DNA of 64,000 bases from Marsupella aquatica (lineage: Eukaryota; Marchantiophyta). The translations under genes were made by a program, and so were the position numbers. Below, piece after piece: positions 12,212 to 24,967 of this stretch (positions within the stretch are counted from its first letter, which is position 1; each line of letters opens with the position of its first letter). Location of the stretch: NCBI GenBank assembly GCA_973895155.1, contig OZ316896.1, forward strand, positions 10,168,001-10,232,000, written 5' to 3'. Below the pieces are notes generated by a model, which searched no databases, had not been told where the DNA came from, and saw only the letters and a list, made by a program, of their open reading frames with translations.

Positions 12212-13746
12212 TCTACTAAGGCCTTCTAACTTCCTTTGCTTTCGCTCGCATTATCTAAAAATTATCATAACTCACTAATGTGTGCTCAAACTAGCAATCG
12301 AATATTTCGATACTTTGATTTTGTCCATCACTATGATTCAAAGAGCTCAGCCATTTTCAGATACTCACCCCAATCCCCGGTTTCCACCCGCACCCCAAAA
12401 TTCAATTTACACCGCGAGGGCCACCATGTAGAGTGAAGAGTAGATTCACTTGACAATTAAATATTTAGATTTGACCTCGCACCATTCCCTCCTACTGTCA
12501 TGATCCACGTAACAGTGCCATGGCTCAGTGGGCAGGAGATTTGACAACCAGACTCTAGAAAGCCATCTCAAATTTCTTACTAGTTCAGTCATGACAAATG
12601 AAATTGTCTATATGAAGTGGCCCACTAACGAATGAGTAGAAATCATAGAGGAAATTCTCTGTTGACAAAATGTCTACAAAGGTTGCACGACAAACTATGT
12701 CCATAACATTATAAATCCAACTAGTTCCAATGACGGTCGGTTCTGCTCTGAAGCTAACGTGAGCTACACCTTGTCTTGCGTACATTGAACGTCACGAACA
12801 TTTCATTGACAAAATTTAGGTAGCTCATTGCAGCAAAGTGCCAGAATTGATGAGTGAGAACATTTCCCCAAACCTGGTTACACTGGGTAAACACATTGAT
12901 ATTAACTGGTAACGAAGGTTGACCTGGATATATATACAGGTGACAAAGCGAGCATAGAAGGCCCTAACTGGTTTACCAGAGTCGTGACTTAGAACAGAAT
13001 CACTTCAAGATCTGAAAGCAAACCAATCAGGGTCTAGAATGGGCCCTACAGGTAACCTAGGGAGAGTAAGTCTTGACACCCCTTCAACTCTGCTACACCT
13101 ACAGCAAAGCGTGTAAATGGGGTGATCATGAAAAAATCTGAGTTGCTGAAATTGAAATGCCTCGTATGTGGTTTGTTTATGAGACTGATGATGCCTTTTC
13201 GTTGGAAGGGTTTATAATACACGCCCGAATATACCATGTTGAATTGTGCTGCTTCCAGAGCACAGTGCGAGTCCCCTGTTCTACAATTCGCCCCTGCACA
13301 TTCGAAACATAAAGCTAATTCAGTACAGTCGCCTTGCAACCCACATCGGCCACTACGAAAGCTCTGGATACTTGGTATCACATTCACATCTTGGACAGTG
13401 GACCCCTTGTGCAGAAGAGATCCAAGTTGCCAATTCAGTGAAGCCTTAGAACGAAAACAAGAACTTGGTAACAGACGAAGCAACCAGAAAGAAAAGGAGG
13501 CTAGCCAAATCGGAAACAGATACCTCACGGCCGAGAAACCTAGTGAGGCGATGACACAACAGGACATAGAAACATTGATAGATAGAGCATCGACTCCAGC
13601 AACCAGGGCCGGAATGACTTTCCTACACAATCATAAGATCTAGCACTGAGATCAACCACACAACAGAAGATCTTGTCACTGTAAGATCGATAACGTTGAT
13701 ATTAAAATCCACGAAATTCTGAAAGCCTGCATGGAAAATTGTTGAC
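12212..13746. other. Unassigned; long overlapping openings on both strands
   Basis: A 194-codon minus-strand frame (13046-13630) and a 135-codon plus-strand frame (13236-13643) overlap almost fully, so at most one can be coding. The minus frame is rich in Cys, Ser and aromatic residues and has no domain I recognise. The plus frame is Gln/Arg/Thr-rich. Neither begins with a supported start or has matching splice signals. No repeat or mobile element is evident. Confidence 0.3.
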
Positions 13747-14268
13747 CTAAAAGAGGACAGTTGTGGGAAAAGGAGAAGGGCTGCCGACCCAATCATCTTG
13801 CAGAGAGTACCAATCCTCCTCGAGCACCATGTAGGGCCCTCGATCCTTGTACCAGCCATCTTCATCATTGTACACACTGTTCTTGCGGCTTCCCAGCAAC
13901 TTGTCAAGGGATGCAGCAGCACTTCTCAGTTCAGAATCCTCAAGTTCTATACAGTTACCGTCTTTATCCAGGCTCATGTCAGGAAACACCTTTGGAGACA
14001 GTCGTGTGATTTTTTCAATGACAACATTGAAAGATAGCCTCTTATTAAGAAGAGACCGCAAGGTCTCCGAGAGTAAAGGTGAGTCCTTCCCAGTTATAAT
14101 GACCCCACTTCCCCCACTCCATGTTACATTATCTGCAACAAAAATCCGACCCATGTCAAACCTAGATGAGCAGAAGTCTAGCAGCAACAGACACATTTGC
14201 AACATATGCATGAACTTTGAATGGAGCCGTCCGGAAGATGTTCCCTCAGCCCGCGATGGGCACGACTA
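13747..14268 (-). CDS. Candidate coding exon(s), hypothetical protein
   Basis: An open frame of about 174 codons runs on the minus strand. Its centre (DNVTWSGGSGVIITGK, then LLSETLRSLLNKRLSFNVVI and an acidic stretch with DEDGWYKDRGPY) has the composition of a folded protein. A plausible acceptor CATCTAG lies just before GTTTGACATGGG at about 14163, so the true exon may start there rather than at the first start-like codon. I do not recognise the family. It may belong with the minus-strand frame at 15681-16404, which ends in a donor, but the exons between are not resolved. Confidence 0.45.
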
Positions 14269-14339
14269 AGGAGAAGTTAAGCTCTCATCATTGCCCTCCT
14301 AAGAGAATCACCAGACTGTCATGATTTACTGCAGAAAGG

Positions 14340-15000
14340 ATGTATCCAAGTGGGCACAATCACACACCAACAAGTGAGTCATTTTCGTTCGGGAAAGCTT
14401 CGACCACCACCTTCTAAGTGAGTTAAGATGAGCTCCCTTCAAATGAAATTTGTGGGTCCTTCAAAGTTCAAATTGGCAAACTCAGTTAAGTTTACACTAT
14501 TTAATACGTTCTGCCACAACAGAGCTCCCAGCAATGAGCTACGAAACACGCACTGTTACGCGGACTACACAGGAAAGGAGCATGAAACTCCTGCCAGTTG
14601 AACATCTCACGGATTCGTCTAGCTTCATTTGATTTACAACGGTTGGAGCTCGGGTTTTAGACACATCTACTACTAGTTTGTAGTTGCAAGAGTTCATGAT
14701 AGGTTTATACGTGTCCTTCTTTTACTTATGCTAACTACTGTAGGACACTGTAGCTCTGCACCATCTCAAATCGTCGACTAGCCTATCAAACCAGGGGACT
14801 GGGACAGTGGGACATTGCGTCTGTTAATGTACTTTTACTTCAAGGAGCCAACATCAAGAGTTGTTAACAGTAGATTTCTTCCGATCCGAATGTGAGAATT
14901 AAGTCTTGCAGGTTAGTTGTAATTCGATACTCGACCGCGAAGAACCAAAATAGTACCGGTGCTGAACCAGCGCATTCTGGAATCACAGATCCTAAAGTGT
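14340..15000. repeat. Segmental duplication, copy A
   Basis: This stretch aligns in the same orientation with 34740-35430. Shared phrases include TTTGTGGGTCCT, AGCAATGAGCTAC, CTCGTCTAGCTT-like words, TTTGTAGTTGCAAGA, TCAAACCAGGGGACTGGG and GAATTACAACT-type words on the minus strand. Substitutions and small indels are frequent, including one insertion of roughly 30 bases in copy B. Similarity fades at both ends. I see no intact coding frame preserved in both copies, so the unit is either non-coding or a decayed gene piece. Confidence 0.75.
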
Positions 15001-15680
15001 TTTTGCTAAGGCTGGCTTGGATCGATGTAAGCTGGGGGCGATGCAATAAGTTTTTCAGTAGAAAACTAGAATCGTGCACTTGTGAAGACTCTGGATAGGA
15101 AAGATTGCGAACGATTCTTCTGTTGCGCTAGTAGGAGATATCACAGTACGAACTGCAACATTGAAGTACACCTCAAAACTCAAAAGTATTAGAGGTTCTA
15201 CTTTAAGCATTGCTAAATCAAAGTACCATGGTCCAACCTTGCGCGTTGAGTAGGTTTTCCTGACTGGAAATACAGCTCGAAGACATGCTCTAGAGTAAGC
15301 TCCTCGTATGCGCTAATTCTTGCTCACAGCCGATTAGAAAATATTATCATGGTAAAATTTCCCGGAAAGCGTCACGTATTCGGGCGAGTGATTTGTGACA
15401 GCAGAGAAGGCGAAATGGTTACGATGCTGTGGGGGCGCCAAATAACATGAAAGGTATACAGGATGCTTGAAGAATGAATCTTGTATCTCCTATTGCCATA
15501 ACCTGAGATGATGTTTGCCGACAAGGTAATCGGTTTTGCCGACGCCTCTCATTGAACGAAAGAGGGATGTCGACAAACATTCTGCTTGCCGGAGGGTAAG
15601 TGGTGGGAGGGGAGGAGGATAGCTGGAGAGCCCTTATTTGGGAGCAGAATTGCAATACCCAAAGTTAGTAAGTAGTCTAC
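15001..15680. other. No supported gene; presumed intron or intergenic
   Basis: If the frames at 15681-16404 and 13747-14268 belong to one minus-strand gene, this would be mostly intron. A 78-codon minus opening at 15419-15655 is unsupported. Confidence 0.3.
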
Positions 15681-16404
15681 CTGTACAGATTGCAAGCATG
15701 GACTCCAGGTCGCACCATTTCGTCATGGCCTCGTTGAACAGCTGCCACCTGACCTCCAAGTGCCGAAGAACAGCTAGAAGTTCCAGTTTCATGCACTCCA
15801 AGTTCCTCAGCTGCATCTGCTGCGCTATGTTACTAGCCTTGTATCCAAACTTATTACCGTTAACATTGCCCTTGAATTCACTATCCATCCGGTGCCTACC
15901 CTCAGTAATGCTAAGTTGCTTACTCAACATCACGTGCGATTCGTCCACACTCGGAGACCTGTGTATCCTAGGCCTGGCACACGCCACGAAATGACGGAAA
16001 GCTCCTAACACTCGCGCCAGTTTCAGAATGGGGCCTTTCACTAGCGTTCCCAGCACACCCTCAATAATTTCAGCGTCTTTACTGACATTGAACCCACAGG
16101 TGTTTGAAGCTCGGAAGCTGAGAGAGTAATCACTGCCATTCGTTTCCTCATCCGCTCCCCCACCATCCCACTTAGCTTTGAAAGCTGCGGGAGATGCACC
16201 TCTTCTCCCAAGAGAATTCATATCCTCAGAGTAGAAGAATCTCCCACCACCAGCAGAGCGTTTGGACGTGTGCCACACATGAGCTGAAGATTTTGTGTAC
16301 CTTGTTCGGCCTATCCAAATAATGCTACTACTCCCTGGCGTGGTTCGCAGAAGACATCTTCCGAAGATGGATAGACGGGCATCCGTCTCAAAATTCGGAC
16401 AAAG
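15681..16404 (-). CDS. Candidate large exon, hypothetical protein
   Basis: An uninterrupted minus-strand frame of about 241 codons ends at a good donor (ACAG|GTAGAC, 15681/15680). The first half is Ser/Gly/Arg-rich and probably disordered. The second half is helical, with the phrases IIEGVLGTLVKGPILKLAR, QMQLRNLECMKLELLAVL and VRWQLFNEAMTKWCDLE. This looks like genuine plant protein, but I cannot name the family. The start is uncertain: internal Met codons exist (MNSLGRRG at 16221) and an upstream acceptor is possible, so the 5' edge is the limit of the open frame only. Confidence 0.5.
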
Positions 16405-16481
16405 CTAGTCTACAACCTCTTCAGCATCATCTGCAGAGGAAAGGACTTTGAGGGAGCTCCGTTCATGTCACTCTGTTCTGT

Positions 16482-16615
16482 CTACCCCAGTACCTCTGGC
16501 TTCTGCTTCTTCAATTTCTGAGTGACGGCGGTGGGTGTAATGTAGTCGCTGCCTAATGCAATGCGGAGAAGGGGATCGATCACCTCAGTGAGAGCAACAA
16601 CGAATTTCCACAATA
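16482..16615 (-). CDS. Candidate terminal exon, hypothetical protein
   Basis: A minus-strand frame follows a plausible acceptor (CTACCTCAG|TATTGTGG). It encodes 43 residues including LTEVIDPLLRIAL, DYITPTAV and KLKKQKPEVLG before a stop. The residues look protein-like and basic at the end. Alternatively the weak donor GAG|GTACTG just before the stop could join it to the frame at 15681-16404. It conflicts with the plus-strand candidate at 17066-17278 if both have long upstream exons. Family unknown. Confidence 0.4.
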
Positions 16616-17065
16616 CTGAGGTAGCATTCCCAGTGATTCTCCCCCACCTTCAATGACTCATTGTACGAGCCCGTCACAATACACGCTTCGAGAGACCATC
16701 TGCATTGGACACAGACACACCGTATGCTTCGTTGAAATCCGAACTCAATATCTACTGTCGGATATCGCTCAAGACAAGTCACCTCGAGGATCCAAAGCAC
16801 TCAGCAGAAGAGACGAGAGACAGGCCGTCAATTTCAAAATGCAGAAACGCCAGACCACGATTATCTTCTTCTGCTCACTGCCGAGAATGAAGAAGCAAGG
16901 TTCAAAATCAAGTAGACAGGCGATCAGCAGGCCCGAAGGCAAGAAGACTGGAAAGTATTGTTCAACACTTCTCTACAACAGTGCTGCTCCAGTAAGTCAA
17001 TGTGACATCTCATCCCTCCACCTGGAACTGGAGCTGGAAGAACCAACAGAACCGGCCGTGCTCAG

Positions 17066-17278
17066 GTAGGAGGAGCCAGAGGCCAGCAGCCATGTTCATG
17101 GGCACCCACATCCCAAGATCTACGTGGGAAGCAGTCAGGCAACGAGCCAACCAGGCCCCCACCACCAATTCATCACATCAATGCTGATGACTGGGATCAA
17201 AAGAAAGTCATTGGCAACACTCCATTTGCACAGGGCTGCCTCACAATTCGTGACGAGAGTCTAGAGCGCATAGTGTGA
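17066..17278 (+). CDS. Candidate last exon, hypothetical protein
   Basis: After a possible acceptor (GTGCTCAG|GTAGGAGG) a phase-0 frame of 70 codons runs to TGA. It has a Gly/Gln-rich start, a proline run (TRPPPPIHHINADDWDQKK) and an end in CLTIRDESLERIV. The composition resembles a disordered linker leading to a C-terminal tail. Upstream exons were not resolved; candidate frames exist at 16800-16910. The family is not recognised. Confidence 0.4.
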   Translation, partial: VGGARGQQPCSWAPTSQDLRGKQSGNEPTRPPPPIHHINADDWDQKKVIGNTPFAQGCLTIRDESLERIV

Positions 17279-20200
17279 TACTGGGATTTTTCTTTTTGTG
17301 GGTATGAGACAAACGTGCCAGATGCTGCATTAATTGAAGAGTGTATACGGTGTACAGCCGAGACACTCTTCATGACTTCATGCTTCAATCCGCCATTCCG
17401 CCGTGTTGGCTCTGATGAATGAATGCCATGGGCACTTACTGACGGCCTGGGCAAGCAGGTAGCCCAAATTCTCGGCCTCTTGCTCTCCTTCCATCATTAC
17501 AAGGAGACAGTTCTACACTTCTGGGAGACAGTTCTGGCACCTTGACAGGCTTTTCCTTGGGACAAATCCCCACAAGGTGATATTGCGTATACGCAAGCAG
17601 ATGGGGTAATGATCGAGATTTGAATGATTTAGTCATTTAGAGCTGGAGACAATTGTTTTGAGATGCTGTGTATGGTGAGTCTCGTGACCCTGTTACACGA
17701 TCAAACGACAAATAAGACGAATTTTTGGCTTCGAACTGTATTCCTCTTTTAAAGTAATTTCTCTTTACACTGACTTTTAAAATCTTGATGCACTTCGTGT
17801 ATTTTCCCCTTTGTATTTTTCGGGGCATTCTGGGGAGCATAATGCCATGGTCAACATGCGGATCAGTGTATCTTTTAAGGTTTTTACTTTTTCGACCAGA
17901 GTGGGGAATGTCCAGTGTGTGAAGGAGAAGATCTCAAAATATTCTTTATTTGATTATTTTCTTGACCATCAGATCTCCCTAGATTTAAGGATGACCTTTG
18001 GATTCTGGCTAATGGGACAAAATCTACTAGCAAATTAGGTGGGACACTGACTAATGAGACAAAATATACTAGCAAATTTTTGATAAAATTGACAATAGTT
18101 TTTTGGGCAGGTGGGATTTGGCTAATTTCCGCCACTAAAAAAAAAGGCTGATGCTGATCACCTCTTTAGTAAGATTCTCCCCTACTTTTAAGAAAGTTAA
18201 AATAAAACAGAATCTCTAAGGCCTTTAATAAGTGTAACAAGGTCCTGTTTCCAAACCATTATGGACAATAATAACTCCTCAAAACTTAAGCAAAAGCTCT
18301 CATTTTGGGGGCATTAGGGTGGGGTCAGCAATTCCCTTTTCTATGTGTGAGATGGAGTTCTAGCCATTCAAATGTGGGAAGAGGGTAAACTTCACTTTAC
18401 ATGAACTTGAGGTGCACAATGAAACAAAACAATTATGGAACTTAATCATTTGTGAGTGGGCCCTTACGGGTCCCTTCTTTTGTTGATGTGTACATGTTTT
18501 TTGGGTCAAAAACTTAGAACTCCCCTTGAGATGGTCTAAAGAATTGGAACAAGCCGTTGCTTGTTCTCAGGGAACTTCATTTGTTACCTCCAGACATGTC
18601 ACATTTTGGCTCAGGCATTCTAACTGAACTGCTTCCACTGACTTATAAAGCCCCCCTTACATCCCATGATGCCCTCTAACCAAGACTTTAATTTATATAC
18701 AATTCACCTAATGTCCCTTCATTGCACAACATTGGGCAATATTAAGTGTTATCGAACCTATGTAAGATGGCCAGGCAGTCAAACAATCCGTAAGTCGAAG
18801 AGTTGTCTGGCAAGTGGATTTCATTGGTGGTCTACAAACAGGAGCCAATTGTTTGATATACTGTATAATGGTGGGTCTAGAGACTCTGTTACATGATCAA
18901 ACAACAATTCATACAACTAGTGGCTTCAAACTCTTTCTGCTCTTTTCAGTTATTTCTCTTTCCACTAGTTGGCTTCAAACTGTTCTCCTGTTTTCAGTTG
19001 TTTCTCTTTCCACTCACATTTTAAAATCACAATAGGGAGTCTCAAATCATGTTGTTACTGGTTTTTGGCCTTAAAAATGGCTGTACCTTTATCAAAGCTT
19101 TGTCTAGAAACAAATTCACTAGCCTCTAAGTAACATACTATCATGGCATTTGATCCCTATTTAAGAAAAAGGGTATAGACTATGAATTTTGTAGTCCATG
19201 ACTTTTTCTGTCCAAAACCATGACCTAAAAGTTAAGATGCATCAAACTTTGAAGGTTGAGACCCTAGTAGTATTGTAAACCACAGAAGATTGTGTCAGTC
19301 ATTGTATGATTATTGACTAGCCCAAAGTGGGTCTCTAACAAGTCTCCTACTACAGCTAAGTGGGTCTCTGAAATCATTTCCTTAATTAATTTAGTAAATT
19401 CCCTATTGTAACGAATAGCAACTTTTGAACACGTCCGTCCAGTGTAATGGATGTATGAATTCTCCTAGTTCAAGATCTCATTTCAATGAGAAAGGTGGTG
19501 ATAAATGGCGGACTGTGATAAATGGGGATAAATTATACGGTACCATGTTGGCAGACCATTATTTGAGGACAAATTCTCAATCAAATTCTATTTCCCTCCA
19601 AAAAGGCAAACAGAATGCGTTTTGTATTTTTGAAGGCAGTTTCTTCAAAACCACGTGACTTCGTTCCTTCAATTTTTTTCTTTATTATTCGTATTTTTGC
19701 GTTTTGGGGGGAAATGGCTTAAATTGAACCGTCAAATTTATTCTTACGGATCTTGATTGTCGGTGCCAATGCATCAACTGAACATTAAAATTAATGACCT
19801 TCATAACGAGCTTAATTAGATATGCAAGTCATGCCCTAATATGAAGTGTTTGTTGAAAAACCATCCTCCTCCAAAATTTATTCTTGCGAAAATCTTTTGA
19901 AGTAGTTTTCAGAATCATTATTTGCTTTCAATTTAGTACAATATTTAATTTATTTCTAATTAGTGCAGTGCCGACTGGGCAAGGTAAGGCAACTCCAGGT
20001 GTACTTGTGGGCTGTTCAGTGCACGTTTTCATTTATTCTGCTAAGGGAAGGAGGAAAAGGAGAGGAGAATTTCCAGAGAAGTAGAAGTATTGACTAGGCA
20101 ATACTCATTATCAGATCCGAGTTGGAAGGTTGAGGGAGTTTGGTTATGGGTTGGGGGAGTTGTGGGTTTAGATCTGTGATACTCTAAACTGTCCCTCAAC

Positions 20201-20959
20201 CCCCAACACACAACTCACCTTCCTAACCCACAACCAACTTCCCCTTTAAGATACTCTAAACCCAATTTTCCAAGACCCACCCAAAGTTTCTTGAGTGTTG
20301 AATTTAATGTCTATCCCCTTTCCCAAACAGCCCCCTTATTTGTAACTTGGTACTTGAAGGAATCCTCTCTGAAACATATTTCCCATGTCTAGAATCTTGA
20401 AACAAAAGCTCCCATGGACCTAAAGGTTGACACAATATTTTGATGGACCTTTTTGATACAAAACTCTGGTCCATCCAGGTTACAAGGTTCATGGGAGTGG
20501 TCCATTATAATCTTAAAACCTCGGGCAAAGTTTTGGACTCCAGTTTCAAGTATGCAGTTTCCAAAAATGTGACAAATTACTGGCTACTTTTTTCAAATCC
20601 AAATCTCTCTATGGTAGTTCAACGATTAACGCTGACTTTGACGTAGTAATGGCGCCGAATGTCTCCTTATTACTAATTACGGTAATCTCAAACCGCTAAT
20701 CAGCAGCTAATATCTCAAACCACTGTTTAATTCTTGAGCTAGCAAAAGAATCATAATTCCATTGCCCGGAAGAATCGGCGTCTTTTTATGTCTTTAATAA
20801 GAACCCACATGTGGCAAGTTCTTACTGTAGCGCCGAATACCAGTTGAGCCTTTATTTTCTTGGTTGCCCGCGGGCAGGAGGTGGATGCCCTGGAGGAGTG
20901 TTTCGCTTAGTTGCCCGGGGGGGGGGCAGGAGGCAGACAATAAATTGGTGTAGAAGGAC
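17279..20959. other. Gene-poor region with diverged direct repeats
   Basis: No gene was found. A segment at about 17640-17790 (ATTGTTTTGAGATGCTGT, GATCAAACGACAA, GGCTTCGAACT) is similar to 18840-19030 (GATCAAACAACAA, GGCTTCAAACT). The second copy contains an internal duplication of about 48 bases built on GGCTTCAAACT and TTTCTCTTTCCACT. A short phrase CTAATGGGACAAAAT is repeated at about 18010 and 18050. Around 20120-20265 two stretches rich in TTGGGGGAG and CCTCAACCCCC are mirror-related and could fold into an imperfect hairpin. Confidence 0.45.
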
Positions 20960-21420
20960 ATATTTTTCTCAAGGTGGGTTGCCATCACTCCCAAGAAAAT
21001 GTTTTTCTTAGAGCCAACTGCATGTGGGTAAATCTTTGTTTCAAAGACCTCAAAGAAATTCTTGTGTAAGCACGTATTTTATCTCAACCTGGGCTGCCGT
21101 CCTTGTTGAGAAAATGTATTTCTTAGAGCCAACTCGCTTGTTGATAAGGTCTTTGTTTCAGGGGCCTCCATGAGGCGAAGAAAATTTGTGTCCAAAGACC
21201 TATTTTATCTCAAGGTGGGCTGCTTTCCTTCTTGAGAAAATGTTTTTCTTAGAGCCAACTTGCATGTGGATAAAATATCTGTTTCTGGGGCCTTAATGAT
21301 ACTCAGCAATTCGTGTCCAAGGACCTATTTTATCTCAAGGTGGACTGCCGTCCTTCTTGAGAGAATGTTTTTCTTAGAGCCAACTTGTATGTGGCTAGAG
21401 TTTTGTTTTGGGGTCCTTAA
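20960..21420. repeat. Tandem array, about 125-bp unit, roughly 3.5 copies
   Basis: Units begin at 21001, 21116, 21242 and 21367 with TTTTTCTTAGAGCCAACT (TATTTCTT in the second), preceded by a partial unit. Each full unit contains TATTTTATCTCAA, GGGCTGC or GGACTGC, and TTGAGAAAATG. Unit lengths are 115, 126 and 125. The last unit breaks off after about 50 bases. No frame stays open through the array. Confidence 0.85.
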
Positions 21421-21535
21421 CTTAAGGGATGGCATCCAAACATTCACATAATGCAAACCTATTCACAAAAGTTCATGTTTTGACCTATCACCTAATGCAA
21501 ACCTGCTTAAATGCACTAAGAGAGATGACTCTACT

Positions 21536-21807
21536 AGAGCATCTCAAACCTGGACAACAACAACAAATCATTGGCCCTAACGTACCAGTTTTGGTCTTTG
21601 GTATGGCATCCAAAATTTTGTCGCAGGTTGGTCAAATGTTTGACCTTGCCACTAATCACTCATCAAAATATGATAATATAAGATATAAGATATGTAATCA
21701 TTAATTGGAAAAAATATTTAAAATTTATCATGGTATAAAAAAATACTGTGAACTCTATATGTCATATTTTGATGTGCACTTATCAGTCCCCAAGTTTGAG
21801 ATGCCCG
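21536..21807. mobile_element. Short inverted-repeat element (MITE family B)
   Basis: The left end AGAGCATCTCAAACCTGG is mirrored on the right by CCAAGTTTGAGATGCCCG, giving terminal inverted repeats of about 16 bases with few mismatches. Similar ends occur at 39292-39558 and 49018-49460. The 272-bp interior is AT-rich and has no coding capacity. A target-site duplication was not identifiable, so the superfamily stays open. Confidence 0.55.
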
Positions 21808-24800
21808 TGCCCCATTTGCAAAGTTTGTTATATATGTCATCACAGAGGAGCGTTGGCGCGGGCAAGAAACAACGTACGGCGGGGCAGTGGTGACGTGTCC
21901 ATTGATGTAGTACAACGAATTCTCGAAAACCAATGAGCCGGTTTACAGGTTTGACCAAAATGGACGGTCTCGATTGTATGATCTACTCATAACTGGGGAA
22001 TCTAGAATCTTCTCCAATAGGTTCAGAGTTCGAAGCATGTCGCTGCCAAAAAGTGTCCGAGTACGACCACGTGAGCTACTATTTCGTTTATGGTACTTAT
22101 TACATGGGGCTCTTCTAATAGGCTTAGTACAGTACTGAATGTGATTTATTTAGAGTGTTGCTTGACACCTAAATTGTGTTGTGACCCACGTGAGATCGCA
22201 ATGTGGCACCTTAGATCTTATGACAAGGAGAAACGAAATTTGGGCGTGACGCGAGGTGGGCCATTGTGGCCGGGCAACATAAGGAAGGAGTGCTCATAAA
22301 TAAAGGCAAGTGTGGGAGAATTTACCCTAATAGGCGGCTTTGCCTTAGGAAGTATAGAAATCACAGAAAACCCAAAACCAAGTAAATGGCTAACTTTCAC
22401 TGTTGTGCTGGCCCCGAAATTGGCCCAATTAGTGAGTCGAACATTTCGTCCTCATTATTGAATACATCATGCCCTCCACCACCTAAATATTTGAAGTGAA
22501 TAAACTTGTTCTTGAATAGTTTTTACGAAACAGAGAGTGAGACCAATATTGCAATAATGGTTGGCCGTGGACCAGGCCATGTGGCTGATTGCCTGACTCA
22601 ATATGTTTAGCCCGGGAGACCTATTGACATTGTAAGTCTTTGAACATTTTCAATGGACTTGCATCATTCTTTGTGTTAAGGGAAGCCTTATCTGCTAGTT
22701 TTTGTCATTGTCATCTTTAGAGAATGGGTGTCTGTCACACTAAAGAGTGCTAAGACATTCACTATTCTTCATGGGGTTGAGGCAGTTTGTTTTAGGGCCT
22801 TAGTCATATCCCTTGTTGGGACCCTCTTATAAAGTGTAGTCCAGACCTCTAATTAACACGCTTTTCAGTTAGTCCATAGGTAGGCCTAACTGTAGGCTTT
22901 AGTATTTTATTGTTGTTGCGGGATTCTCTCCTTTGCTCCCTCCCCTTATTGGGTCTCTTGCCTGCAGGATCATGTCTTGCGCTCCTGCTCCCGCTTGGTC
23001 ACCTTTTGATTTTTTGGCAGTGTGATATACTAAATAATATATAGATCATGTCTTCATACTCATATCAGTGACATCCAAGTAATTTATTTGAAGAGTAATG
23101 ACCTGTGATCATGATCTACAATTTGAGTCTAACTTCATATAAGTAACTGATCTAGGATCATGACAAACTTTGGAATCAAGTTAATTCATTTGGACTAAAT
23201 TAAAAGAATCGACAGTCATATAGAATGATATAGTTTGGGCTGGTTTGGAGATTAGAAGGGAATTAAACACCTAGCTAACGGGTACTTTTAAACTGGTCTA
23301 GAATGATTTCAACTATGCTTGAAGGTATTTGATGGAATTTGATCTTGAACTCCATCAGAGAACAGGTCATAGAACTATCAATCCGGAAACTGCAAAGATT
23401 GAATGGAGATTGAACTTTGCACAGTCTCCTTGACAGGGGAACCCATTGCCTTATAACCTTCATCTCTAGCTTTGCAATGTATCTGCTAGTGCTAAGATAC
23501 CAGCTAGTTTTGGAATGCTTAACTGGCGGTCATTGACGCCATGTGGAACTGTCTAGCGTCTTTCAAAGATCATGCACCTCCCCCTTAAGGTGTCTTGAGC
23601 TTTGGAAGCCAACCAACCAACCTCCCCTTGGTTCCACCTAGGTTTGTCAATAAGAGGTTGCTGCTAGTCATGCAACTTGTAGTCACAAGTTCACTAGTCT
23701 GTTTAGCAATTGTAATGAATTGTCAACTTGATCTAGAGTTCTTAATGGCCAGGTGAGGGTACTTCCCTCATATATGCTTCAATTTGGGGACCTACCACCC
23801 CAGACCATCTTTGACCCGTTATGTGCTGGCCCCCAATCCAAAGGCTTTACAAGGTCCATTCGACTTGCCCTCTTGCAGACCCAACTGCCTGGTCGTGCCT
23901 TCTTCCCACTCTGCCTCAACATTACTACACTCAACAAGCAAGTCTCCTGAGGCCCTTGAACTGAGTGCAATTCTGCCTGGATGTTCAAGATTGGACAGGA
24001 GCATATTGATCACATAAGTGCAGGTGGTTGCTCCCAAAGTTCAATTTGTATGTTGCTTTCAAACAAGTGGATGAGCAGGGTTGGCTCTGGTGGCAGGACT
24101 CAACCTGGGAGCCCATCGTACCTTTCATTTCACTAAGCCTTTGAATCACGGAGTGGTTTTGCGTGCGCATCAATGGGAATGCTTGTATGCAACTTCCTTT
24201 CAAGTGAAAAAGAAGAACAAATTTAGGCAAACACGACAACAAAACACAAGAAAAAAAAGAAAAAAAGTAAGTAGTTTGAAATGTCTTACTGTCATATTCT
24301 ATAAAGATAAAATCTTCTGGAAATATTTTGTATTTTCAATATTGTTTACATATTTTACTTTGTAAAAAATATGTATTTGAGAACATTTTGGAAATCTGAG
24401 TTTATAATACTTTCTTATATTTCTAATATATTTAAGCTAATTTTTATTGAAAAAAACTGTTTTGGACGGTCATGGCTCCTAGAATTTTCTGTAGTTGACC
24501 CCCAATAATGGACAATCATTGCAATTTTTATGGACGGCTTTCAAACCTTATCTATCTATCCATAATATAAATGGTCACAATTTTGGTCTCAAAAATTGCT
24601 AGGATTTTTTTGAATTAATAATTTTTTTATGCTGCTTTTCTGATCGTGACAACAAAGTTGTATCATGATGCTTGGTTAACATACTTTCTTGATAGGATTT
24701 TTTGTCAAAAGTTTTGGAATATCTGCACCGAAAGGCTCATACTTTACAAACAGGCCTATTTAAATTTGGTTCAAATACTGTAGTAGTTTTTATTTGGATA

Positions 24801-24967
24801 AATGTTAACCTTCTGGATAAAAATAGTTGGATAATCAGAATCCTTAGGTCAACATTGTGGCTCCATCGGAAGATCAACTTCCTACAATGCACACGAGCTA
24901 GAGCCAGACACTTCATAGAGATCATGATAAGAAGAGTTCAGTTCTGATTGGCAAGGGTGAATAAAAG
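21808..24967. other. Gene-poor, AT-rich region
   Basis: No supported gene. Overlapping openings around 23753-24037 occur on both strands and none has a domain. A fragment near 24060-24110 could encode a chromodomain-like word (DSTWEP) in one frame, which hints at an old Gypsy remnant but is too short to call. 24240-24620 is strongly AT-rich. Confidence 0.4.

Noticed and set aside
24050-24115. Chromodomain-like DSTWEP word of a Gypsy retroelement
   Set aside because: Only a few residues match and the neighbouring frame has no integrase or other Gypsy motif.
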